Below are positions 15,111-23,879 of a DNA stretch of 64,000 bases, in pieces (positions within the stretch are counted from its first letter, which is position 1; every line of letters starts with the position of its first letter). Source of the DNA: Bathymodiolus brooksi. Taxonomy: Eukaryota; Mollusca; Bivalvia; Mytilida; Modiolidae. The notes under the pieces are model-generated. The model saw nothing but the letters and a program-made list of their open reading frames with translations, was not told the origin of the DNA and searched no databases. The stretch spans positions 744,001-808,000 of the forward strand of contig OY804589.1 of the NCBI GenBank assembly GCA_963680875.1. Direction: 5' to 3'. Made by a program: the position numbers and the translations under genes.

Positions 15111-18100
15111 CACCTTATGTTAGGAAGTTTACTAAGTATTTGTTTAGTCCACTACTCGGTATGGTTGACTTGTACCTTATGTTAGGAAGTTTACTAGGTA
15201 TTTGTTTAGTCGACTACTCGGTGTGGTTGACTTGTACCTTATGCTAGGAAATTTACTAGGTATTTGTCTAGTCCACTACTCGGTGTGGTTGACTTGTACC
15301 TTATGTTAGGAAGTTTACTAGGTATTTCTTTAGTCCACTACTCGGTGTGGTTGACTTGTACCTTATGTTAGGAAGTTTACTAGGTGTTTGTTTAGTCCAC
15401 TACTCGGTGTGGTTGACTTGTACCTTATGTTAGGAAGTTTACTAGGTATTTGTCTAGTCCACTACTCGGTATGGTTGACTTGTACCTTAAGTTAGGAAGT
15501 TTACTAAGTATTTGTTTAGTCCACTACTCGGTGTGGTTGACTTGTACCTTATGCTAGGAAGTTTACTAAGTATTTGTTTAGTCCACTACTCGGTGTGGTT
15601 GACTTGTACCTTATGTTAGGAAGTTTACTAAGTATTTGGTTAGTCCACTACTCGGTGTGGTTGACTTGTACCTTATGTTAGGAAGTTTACTAAGTATTTG
15701 TTTAGTCCACTTCTCGGTGTGGTTGACTTGTACCTTATGTTAGGAAGTTTACTAAGTATTTGTTTAGTCCACTACTCGGTGTGGTTGACTTGTACCTTAT
15801 GTTAGGAAGTTTACTAAGTATTTGTTTAGTCCACTACTCGGTGTGGTTGACTTGTACCTTATGTTAGGAAGTTTACTAAGTATTTGCTTAGTCCACTACT
15901 CGGTGTGGTTGACTTGTACCTTATGTTAGGAAGTTTACTAGGTATTTGTTTAGTCCACTACTCGGTGTGGTTGACTTGTACCTTATGTTAGGAAGTTTAC
16001 TAAATATTTGTTTAGTCCACTACTCGGTGTGGTTGACTTGTACCTCATGCTAGTAAGTTTACTAGGTATTTGTTTAGTCCACTACTCGGTGTGGTTGACT
16101 TGTACCTTATGTTAGGAAGTTTACTAGGTATTTGCTTAGTCCACTACTCCGTGTGGTTGACTTGTACCTTATGTTAGGAAGTTTACTAGGTATTTGTTTA
16201 GTCGACTACTCGGTGTAGTTGACTTGTACCGTATGTTAGGAAGTTTACTAGGTATTTGTCTAGTCCACTACTCGGTGTGGTTGACTTGTACCTTATGCTA
16301 GGAAGTTTACTAGATATTTATTTAGTCCACTACTCGGTGTGGTTGACTTGTACCTTATGTTAGGATGTTTACCAGGTATTTGTTTAGTCCACTACTCGGT
16401 GTGGTTGACTTGTACCTTATGTTAGGAAGTTTACTAGGTATTTGTTTAGTCCACTACTCGGTGTGGTTGACTTGTACCTTATGTTAGGAAGTTTACTAGG
16501 TGTTTGTTTAGTCCACTACTCGGTGTGGTTGACTTGTACCTTATGTTAGGAAGTTTACTAGGTATTTGTCTAGTCCACTACTCGGTATGGTTGACTTGTA
16601 CCTTATGTTAGGAAGTTTACTAAGTATTTGTTTAGTCCACTACTCGGTGTGGTTGACTTGTACCTTATGCTAGGAAGTTTACTAGGTATTTGTTTAGTCC
16701 ACTACTCTGTGTGGTTGACTTGTACCTTATGTTAGGAAGTTTACTAAGTATTTGGTTAGTCCACTACTCGGTGTGGTTGACTTGTACCTTATGTTAGGAA
16801 GTTTACTAAGTATTTGTTTAGTCCACTACTCGGTGTGGTTGACTTGTACCTTATGTTAGGAAGTTTACTAAGTATTTGTTTAGTCCACTACTCGGTGTGG
16901 TTGACTTGTACCTTATGTTAGGAAGTTTACTAAGTATTTGTTTAGTCCACTACTCGGTGTGGTTGACTTGTACCTTATGTTAGGAAGTTTACTAAGTATT
17001 TGTTTAGTCCACTACTCGGTGTGGTTGACTTGTACCTTATGCTAGGAAGTTTACTAGGTATTTGTTTAGTCCACTACTCGGTGTGGTTGACTTGTACCTT
17101 ATGTTAGGAAGTTTACTAAATATTTGTTTAGTCCACTACTCGGTGTGGTTGACTTGTACCTTATGTTAGGATGTTTACCAGGTATTTGTTTAGTCCACTA
17201 CTCGGTGTGGTTGACTTGTACCTTATGTTAGGAAGTTTACTAAGTATTTGTTTAGTCCACTACTCGGTGTGGTTGACTTGTACCTTATGTTAGGAAGTTT
17301 ACTAGGTGTTTGTTTAGTCCACTACTCGGTGTGGTTGACTTGTACCTTATGTTAGGAAGTTTACTAGGTATTTGTCTAGTCCACTACTCGGTATGGTTGA
17401 CTTGTACCTTATGTTAGGAAGTTTACTAAGTATTTGTTTAGTCCACTACTCGGTGTGGTTGACTTGTACCTTATGTTAGGAAGTTTACTAAATATTTGTT
17501 TAGTCCACTACTCGGTATGGTTGACTTGTACCTTATGTTAGGATGTTTACCAGGTATTTGTTTAGTCCACTACTCGGTGTGGTTGACTTGTACCTTATGT
17601 TAGGAAGTTTACTAGGTATTTTGTTAGTCCACTACTCGGTGTGGTTGACTTGTACCTTATGTTAGGAAGTTTACTAAATATTTGTTTAGTCCACTACTCG
17701 GTGTGGTTGACTTGTACCTTATGCTAGTAAGTTTACTATGTATTTGTTTAGTCCACTACTCGGTGTGGTTGACTTGTACCTTATGTTAGGAAGTTTACTA
17801 GGTATTTGTTTAGTCCACTACTCCGTGTGGTTGACTTGTACCTTATGTTAGGAAGTTTACTAAGTATTTGTTTAGTCCACTACTCGTTGTGGTTGACTTG
17901 TACCTTATGTTAGGAAGTTTACTAGGTATTTGTTTAGTCCACTACTCGATGTGGTTGACTTGTACCTTATGTTAGGAAGTTTACTAGGTATTTGTTTAGT
18001 CCACTACTCGGTGTGGTTGACTTGCACCTTATGTTAGGAAGTTTACTAAGTATTTGTTTAGTCCACTACTCGGTATGGTTGACTTGTACCTTATGTTAGG

Positions 18101-19476
18101 AAGTTTACTAGGTATTTGTTTAGTCGACTACTCGGTGTGGTTGACTTGTACCGTATGTTAGGAAATTTACTAGGTATTTGTCTAGTCCACTACTCGGTGT
18201 GGTTGACTTGTACCTTATGTTAGGAAGTTTACTAGGTATTTGTTTAGTCGACTACTCGGTGTGGTTGACTTGTACCGTATGTTAGGAAGTTTACTAGGTA
18301 TTTGTCTAGTCCACTACTCGGTGTGGGTGACTTGTACCTTATGCTAGGAAGTTTACTAGATATTTGTTTAGTCCACTACTCGGTGTGGTTGACTTGTACC
18401 TTATGTTAGGATGTTTACCAGGTATTTGTTTAGTCCACTACTCGGTGTGGTTGACTTGTACCTTATGTTAGGAAGTTTACTAGGTATTTGTTTAGTCCAC
18501 TACTCGGTGTGGTTGACTTGTACCTTATGTTAGGAAGTTTACTAGGTGTTTGTTTAGTCCACTACTCGGTGTGGTTGACTTGTACCTTATGTTAGGAAGT
18601 TTACTAGGTATTTGTCTAGTCCACTACTCGGTGTGGTTGACTTGTACCTTATGTTAGGATGTTTACCAGGTATTTGTTTAGTCCACTACTCGGTATGGTT
18701 GACTTGTACCTTATGTTAGGAAGTTTACTAAGTATTTGTTTAGTCCACTACTCGGTGTGGTTGACTTGTACCTTATGCTAGGAAGTTTACTAGGTTTTTG
18801 TTTAGTCCACTACTCGGTGTGGTTGACTTGTACCTTATGTTAGGAAGTTTACTAGGTATTTGTTTAGTCGACTACTCGGTGTGGTTGACTTGTACCGTAT
18901 GCTAAGAAGTTTACTAGGTATTTGTCTAGTCCGCTACTCGGTGTGGGTGACTTGTACCTTATGCTAGGAAGTTTACTAGATATTTGTTTAGTCCACTACT
19001 CGGTATGGTTGACTTGTACCTTATGTTAGGATGTTTACCAGGTATTTGTTTAGTCCACTACTCGGTGTGGTTGACTTGTACCTTATGTTAGGAAGTTTAC
19101 TAGGTATTTGTTTAGTCCACTACTCGGTGTGGTTGACTTGTACCTTATGTTAGGAAGTTTACTAGGTGTTTGTTTAGTCCACTACTCGGTGTGGTTGACT
19201 TGTACCTTATGTTAGGAAGTTTACTAGGTATTTGTCTAGTCCACTACTCGGTATGGTTGACTTGTACCTTATGTTAGGAAGTTTACTAAGTATTTGTTTA
19301 GTCCACTACTCGGTGTGGTTGACTTGTAACTTATGCTAGGAAGTTTACTAGGTATTTGTTTAGTCCACTACTCGGTGTGGTTGACTTGTACCTTATGTTA
19401 GGAAGTTTACTAAGTATTTGTTTAGTCCACTACTCGGTGTGGTTGACTTGTACTTTATGTTAGGAAGTTTACTAAA
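15110..19476. repeat. Satellite A, rearranged block left of the retroelement
   Basis: This part is assembled from pieces seen earlier. The rare variant TTAAGTTAGG at 15487 matches 12511 with a shift of 2976 bp (48 monomers), so about 15250-16300 resembles 12300-13300. About 16458-18228 resembles 1020-2790. From about 18240 onward the monomers carry variants rare elsewhere, such as GTGTGGGTGA at 18321 and 18941 (10 monomers apart) and CTAGGTTTTTG near 18790. These variants reappear only to the right of the retroelement, so the two sides were one array before the insertion. Confidence 0.7.
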
Positions 19477-19480
19477 TAAA

Positions 19481-19498
19481 GGTAATAACAAAATTACC
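19481..19498 (-). repeat. Hairpin at the extreme 3' end of the retroelement
   Basis: GGTAAT (19481-19486) and ATTACC (19493-19498) form a perfect 6-bp inverted repeat around a 6-base loop. It sits only about four bases from the satellite junction, so it would be the last structure in the element RNA. It may serve as a recognition site for priming; this is inference. Confidence 0.6.
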
Positions 19499-19584
19499 GA
19501 ACTCCGAACAATCTTATAAAGGGAAAGTCAAAACTCATAATTATATAAACAGACAAAATCAGTCAACAACCGGAAAACTGTGAA

Positions 19585-19679
19585 AACCGTAATGACCCTG
19601 ACTTGGTACAGGCATTTCTAAAGAAATGGTGGGTTGAATCAGATTTTAATGCGCCAAACCTCCCGCTCTCATTACGGTT
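19585..19679 (-). repeat. 11-bp inverted repeat enclosing a 73-base segment in the retroelement tail
   Basis: AACCGTAATGA (19585-19595) is matched exactly by its reverse complement TCATTACGGTT (19669-19679). The 73 bases between them include the TTGGTACAGGCA segment that, from memory, recalls a recurrent bivalve module. A stem closing this segment would make it a discrete RNA domain. I do not recognise it as a known ribozyme or SINE core. Confidence 0.6.
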
Positions 19680-19705
19680 CAAAGGTTCCGGCTGTCACTG
19701 TAACA

Positions 19706-19717
19706 GTATTTAAATAC
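19706..19717. repeat. 12-bp perfect palindrome in the retroelement tail
   Basis: GTATTTAAATAC is a perfect 12-bp palindrome. It directly follows the near-palindrome ACTGTAACAGT (19697-19707). Both are AT-rich and short, so chance is possible. They are listed because they cluster with the other inverted repeats of this tail. Confidence 0.45.
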
Positions 19718-19762
19718 AGGAACAAAATAGGTAAAATAGTTGTCAAAGCAGTACCATATTCG

Positions 19763-19795
19763 GTGACGTAAATGTCAAAAATATTTTTACGTCAC
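19763..19795. repeat. 10-bp inverted repeat with two TGACGTAA sites
   Basis: GTGACGTAAA (19763-19772) and TTTACGTCAC (19786-19795) are exact reverse complements with a 13-base spacer. Each arm contains TGACGTAA, which resembles a CREB/ATF-type binding site. An overlapping inverted pair, AAATGTCAA (19770-19778) and TTGACATTT (19814-19822), lies in the same stretch. The position, just 3' of the reverse-transcriptase stop codon, fits either an RNA structure or a transcription-factor site. Function is unknown. Confidence 0.45.
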
Positions 19796-19837
19796 ACATT
19801 GACAAAAAAATTCTTGACATTTTGGACTTCTTTATCT

Positions 19838-22117
19838 TTATACATTTTCACTATATGAAAATGCATCGCTTATAATTATTTCTGCAGAGACGGAATATAT
19901 TTCGACAAGATATTGGTATCGGAATATAAACTTTTTAAGAGATCGAATAAGGCGAATCTTTTTATAGCCCTGGTCCAGTAGCCTGTTTCTCAGATGAAGA
20001 TGACGTTTCAGGAAATCAGAATAATTGCTACTGGCCCTTGCATAGCGAATCAATTGCGAGATGTAAACACCATATGCAGGAGAAGCTGGTATATTGCTGC
20101 ACATGTTTGGAAAATTTATGATTTTAAAATTGAAGTCGTCCCGCTTATCATAAATTTTAGTACTGAGTTGACCACTGTCGTCAAATTCGAGGTATAAGTC
20201 CAAAAATGATGCGGACGAAGCTGTATCGGTGGTCTCTTTAACTTCCAGCTCTGGAGGATATATCAATGGAAGAAATTCTGCAAATCTAGAATTATTGATA
20301 GATAAAACGTCATCAATATACCTGTATGTGAAATTAAAGGCTCTAGCCTCATGAATCTTCTTATCTTTTACAAGCTTTTGAAGAAACTCCGACTCGTATG
20401 AGTATAAAAATAAATCGGCTAGAAGAGGGGCACAATTCGTACCCATTGGTATGCCGACGACCTGCTGAAACAGTGTCCCTCCAAAGGAGACAAATATGTT
20501 ATCGATGAGGAACTCTAGCATACTGATCACTTGTTCCTCGGAGTAGCATGTTTTACCTTTATGAATTTTGTTTGAAAAATATGTGGAATTGTAGCCTAAC
20601 ACAACAAATTTTGAGCCATAGTTTCTATGACTAAAAGCTTTATGAATTGTTTCTTTTAAACGGGTTTTTAATTTGTCATGCGGTAGGGTGGTATATAGAG
20701 TTGAAAAATCAAAAGTTTTGATGGAGGATACCTGAGAGAAAGATCTTGATTTCAGGTTATCCAAAAGATCTTTAGAGTTTTTCAAAATCCACATGTGATT
20801 TATGTCACTACGCGAGTAAACAGTTTCACAATATTTCTGTTGTCCCTCTTTTACTGTAGACAGAATCTTTGTCAGGTGAATAGACAATTCTTTCGTCGAA
20901 CAAGTTGATGATCCCGCTATGTACCTTTCTTTGTATGGTGTCTTATGGAGTTTAGGTATCCAATATAAATAGGGTAAATCCTCAGACTCTTTACCAGAAG
21001 GAATGTTTAAAGAGGTCATGAATGATCTGTGGTTAGCTAGGATTTCATCTTTGTCGAACGAAGTTGGTTTGTATGTGGTATTACTAGAGGTGTTGCTATT
21101 TATGCCTAATTCCTTGATTAGACATTCGAAGTAATATGATTTACATACAAAAACGATATTGTTGGAAGCCTTGTCCGCAGGAACGACAACATATTTGTCA
21201 TGAAGAGAGGAAAGACACTTAACAGCTTCTTGGTCTTTAAATACAGACTTAGGTCGACTATTAACACAATTTTTTAGTTTGTGAATCCGACCTTGTACTA
21301 GAGACCTAATTGTTCTAACCCAGTCTGACAAGGACTCTAACTCAGGATCTTGGTCTACTTCTCTCTTTATCCACCTTCTGGCATAATCTTCAACAGCATC
21401 CATAATTATCTTGAAATTATGTTTCCAATTGATGTGTTGAGGTTCTCTGAATTTAGGACCATGAGAAATCACCTTTCGGAGACTCTCATGTTGAATGATA
21501 TTCAGATCACCAGTGATTACATGTCCAGATGGGTTGTATTGAAAAGGAGAGTGGGAGCAGTCACAAGTCAGAGGGTTCTTAATGTACTCTTTTATGTTAA
21601 TATCTTGCAATGCTTCTTTGTAGTTGAAAATTTTACGGCCAATGCTGTTAGTGTAGCTATAGGAGACAATGGGAACAGATTGATTTTTGAAATATGGTGG
21701 AATTTCTTTTATGACCTCTTTTCTATTAAGAATGTTGCTGATGTTAATAGCATCGATTCCTTTATTAGCAAACGGAATATGGAGGAATTTTCTGTTGTTA
21801 TCATGAAGAGGTTCAGATCGAACTGGTTTAAAAAGACGAAAGGACGCCACGTCACATATAATACTAGACAATCTGTACTTAGGAGAAAAAGGATCTACGC
21901 CTCCTTTGTCAAGTCCAAAATCCCTAAGATCTTTGAGGTAGTTTACAGGTAGTGAAAATAAGATTGTACGAATATGATGAATTCCAAGAGGTTTCTGTAT
22001 ATTAGAAAGTAAATCATTAAAAGTATCTTGTAACGTTCTTGGTTTAGAGGACTTTTTAACATTAGGATGTTGAATTCTTTTATGACCATGGCTACGTTTA
22101 GTTCTTGGAATAGTATT
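19838..22117 (-). CDS. Penelope-like reverse transcriptase, partial (N-terminus missing)
   Basis: RNA-directed DNA polymerase of a Penelope-like element, which would copy the element RNA into DNA at a target site. The frame is open from the satellite junction to a TAA stop at 19838-19840 (759 residues). Continuing upstream it meets a TAG inside the satellite at 22136-22138. There is no in-frame ATG before residue M at 21401-21403. A start at TTG (21869-21871) would be an artefact, since coding similarity plainly continues upstream. Counting from that codon as 1, the order is: a CDC motif (103-105); VVVPADKASNNIV (228-240); IPKLHK (305-310), typical of Penelope-type enzymes; motif A with FDFSTLYTTLPH (387-398, catalytic D388 at 20708-20710); motif B GIPMGTNCAPLLAD (473-486); motif C YIDD (518-521, D520 and D521 at 20309-20314); and FLDLYLEF (556-563) with YDKRDDFNF (574-582). 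The C-terminus has no GIY-YIG endonuclease. If this group carries that domain N-terminally, it was lost with the 5' end. It is probably not translated in its present place. Confidence 0.88.
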   Translation of the reverse strand, partial: NTIPRTKRSHGHKRIQHPNVKKSSKPRTLQDTFNDLLSNIQKPLGIHHIRTILFSLPVNYLKDLRDFGLDKGGVDPFSPKYRLSSIICDVASFRLFKPVRSEPLHDNNRKFLHIPFANKGIDAINISNILNRKEVIKEIPPYFKNQSVPIVSYSYTNSIGRKIFNYKEALQDINIKEYIKNPLTCDCSHSPFQYNPSGHVITGDLNIIQHESLRKVISHGPKFREPQHINWKHNFKIIMDAVEDYARRWIKREVDQDPELESLSDWVRTIRSLVQGRIHKLKNCVNSRPKSVFKDQEAVKCLSSLHDKYVVVPADKASNNIVFVCKSYYFECLIKELGINSNTSSNTTYKPTSFDKDEILANHRSFMTSLNIPSGKESEDLPYLYWIPKLHKTPYKERYIAGSSTCSTKELSIHLTKILSTVKEGQQKYCETVYSRSDINHMWILKNSKDLLDNLKSRSFSQVSSIKTFDFSTLYTTLPHDKLKTRLKETIHKAFSHRNYGSKFVVLGYNSTYFSNKIHKGKTCYSEEQVISMLEFLIDNIFVSFGGTLFQQVVGIPMGTNCAPLLADLFLYSYESEFLQKLVKDKKIHEARAFNFTYRYIDDVLSINNSRFAEFLPLIYPPELEVKETTDTASSASFLDLYLEFDDSGQLSTKIYDKRDDFNFKIINFPNMCSNIPASPAYGVYISQLIRYARASSNYSDFLKRHLHLRNRLLDQGYKKIRLIRSLKKFIFRYQYLVEIYSVSAEIIISDAFSYSENV

Positions 22118-23879
22118 AAGTATTTGTTTAGTCCACTACTCGGTGTGGTTGACTTGTACCTTATGTTAGGAAGTTTACTAAGTATTTGTTTAGTCCACTA
22201 CTCGGTGTGGTTGACTTGTACCTTATGTTAGGAAGTTTACTAAGTATTTGTTTAGTCCACTACTCGGTGTGGTTGACTTGTACCTTATGCTAGGAAGTTT
22301 ACTAGGTATTTGTTTAGTCCACTACTCGGTGTGGTTGACTTGTACCTTATGTTAGGAAGTTTACTAAATATTTGTTTAGTCCACTACTCGGTGTGGTTGA
22401 CTTGTACCTTATGCTAGTAAGTTTACTAGGTATTTGTTTAGTCCACTACTCGGTGTGGTTGACTTGTACCTTATGTTAGGAAGTTTACTAGGTATTTGTT
22501 TAGTCCACTACTCCGTGTGGTTGACTTGTACCTTATGTTAGGAAGTTTACTAGGTATTTTTTTAGTCCACTACTCGGTGTGGTTGACTTGTACCTTATGT
22601 TAGGAAGTTTACTAAATATTTGTTTGGTCCACTACTCGGTGTGGTTGACTTGTACCTTATGCTAGTAAGTTTACTATGTATTTGTTTAGTCCACTACTCC
22701 GTGTGGTTGACTTGTACCTTATGTTAGGAAGTTTACTAGGTATTTGTTTAGTCCACTACTCCGTGTGGTTGACTTGTACCTTATGTTAAGAAGTTTACTA
22801 AGTATTTGTTTAGTCCACTACTCGTTGTGGGTGACTTGTACCTTATGTTAGGAAGTTTACTAGGTATTTGTCTAGTCCACTACTCGGCATGGTTGACTTG
22901 TACCTTATGTTAGGAAGTTTACTAAGTATTTGTTTAGTCCACTACTCGTTGTGGTTGACTTGTATCTTATGTTAGGAAGTTTACTAGGTATTTGTTTAGT
23001 CCACTACTCGGTGTGGTTGACTTGTACCTTATGTTAGGAAGTTTACTAGGTATTTGTTTAGTCCACTACTCGGTGTGGTTGACTTGTACCTTATGTTAGG
23101 AAGTTTACTAAGTATTTGTTTAGTCCACTACTCGGTGTGGTTGACTTGTACCTTATGTTAGGAAGTTTACTAGGTATTTGTCTAGTCCACTACTCGGTAT
23201 GGTTGACTTGTACCTTATGTTAGGAAGTTTACTAAGTATTTGTTTAGTCCACTACTCCGTGTGGTTGACTTGTACCTTATGCTAGGAAGTTTACTAGGTA
23301 TTTGTTTAGTCCACTACTCGGTGTGGTTGACTTGTACCTTATGTTAGGAAGTTTACTAGGTATTTGTTTAGTCGACTACTCGGTGTGGTTGACTTGTACC
23401 GTATGTAAGGAAGTTTACTAGGTATTTGTCTAGTCCACTACTCGGTGTGGGTGACTTGTACCTTATGCTAGGAAGTTTACTAGATATTTGTTTAGTCCAC
23501 TACTCGGTGTGGTTGACTTGTACCTTATGTTAGGATGTTTACCAGGTATTTGTTTAGTCCACTACTCGGTGTGGTTGACTTGTACCTTATGTTAGGAAGT
23601 TTACTAGGTATTTGTTTAGTCCACTACTCGGTGTGGTTGACTTGTACCTTATGTTAGGAAGTTTACTAGGTGTTTGTTTAGTCCACTACTCGGTGTGGTT
23701 GACTTGTACCTTATGTTAGGAAGTTTACTAGGTATTTGTCTAGTCCACTACTCGGTATGGTTGACTTGTACCTTATGCTAGGAAGTTTACTAGGTATTTG
23801 TTTAGTCCACTACTCGGTGTGGTTGACTTGTACCTTATGTTAGGAAGTTTACTAGGTATTTGTTTAGTCGACTACTCGG

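Larger units (their letters stand above)
1..19476. repeat. Satellite A, left array: 62-bp tandem repeat, about 314 monomers
   Basis: This stretch is made entirely of head-to-tail copies of one 62-bp monomer. One phase starts TACTARRTATTTGTTTAG, continues TCCACTACTCGGTGTGG and ends with TTGACTTGTACCTTATG plus TTAGGAAGTT. The TACTA landmark falls at 1 and at 19470, which is 314 periods of 62 plus one base. Variation is nearly all substitution. The commonest variable sites are the two bases after TTACTA (AG, GG, GA, AA, TG), T or C in ATGYTAGG, and the CGGTG block (CGGTA, CCGTG, CGTTG, CGATG). The monomer I counted is about 39% GC and 66% G+T on the plus strand. No gene is present and every frame is broken. 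I do not recognise the family. A location in heterochromatin or near a centromere is plausible but unproven. Confidence 0.97.
19477..19837 (-). other. 3' untranslated tail of the Penelope-like element
   Basis: About 360 non-coding bases lie between the reverse-transcriptase stop codon and the satellite. In element orientation the tail contains TGCCTGTACCAAGTCAGG (plus strand near 19596-19613) and, near its end, CGGAGTTCGGTAATTTTG. From memory these recall a module that recurs in bivalve transcripts and genomes. I could not check this. The tail is unusually rich in inverted repeats (19481-19498, 19585-19679, 19706-19717, 19763-19795), which suggests a structured RNA end. Tails of this sort can be the region the reverse transcriptase recognises, but nothing in the sequence proves that role. 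No AATAAA signal or poly(A) run is seen in element orientation. Confidence 0.7.
19477..22117 (-). mobile_element. Penelope-like retroelement, 5'-truncated, inserted in satellite A
   Basis: A 2.64-kb non-satellite segment interrupts satellite A. Read on the minus strand, it holds an open reverse-transcriptase frame (22117 down to 19838) followed by a 360-bp 3' tail. Satellite monomer phase is preserved across it: the last TACTA on the left is at 19470, and the aligned TATTA on the right is at 22114. At most three bases (TAA, 19473-19475 and 22117-22119) could be a target-site duplication, and they could equally be microhomology. No long terminal repeats, terminal inverted repeats or poly(A) tail are visible. 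The upstream end runs straight into satellite in mid-frame, so the element lacks its 5' part. Truncation of this kind is known for target-primed retroelements. The frame is unbroken, suggesting a recent insertion. I cannot place it in a named Penelope subgroup with certainty. Confidence 0.88.

Noticed and set aside
19474..19480. AATAAA polyadenylation signal at the left edge of the retroelement
   Set aside because: It reads on the plus strand, opposite to the element, and is formed by the satellite-element junction.
19477..19838. C-terminal GIY-YIG endonuclease of the retroelement
   Set aside because: The reading frame stops about 155 residues after YIDD, and the remaining 360 bases show no long frame or endonuclease motif.
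19994..20197. Plus-strand open frame of 67 codons within the retroelement
   Set aside because: It lies antisense to the reverse-transcriptase frame, which has clear catalytic motifs. The antisense product has no recognisable feature.
21869..21871. TTG as the start codon of the reverse transcriptase
   Set aside because: This is a eukaryotic element, and the same frame continues with protein-like sequence for 82 codons upstream. The TTG is simply an internal leucine.
21350..21952. Plus-strand open frame of 200 codons within the retroelement
   Set aside because: It is a shadow of the minus-strand reverse-transcriptase frame, including its upstream extension. The long length comes from the opposite coding strand.
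19477..22117. Hammerhead ribozyme, known from some Penelope-like elements
   Set aside because: I found no CTGANGA plus GAAA core on either strand of the tail. The part of the element where it might lie upstream is missing.
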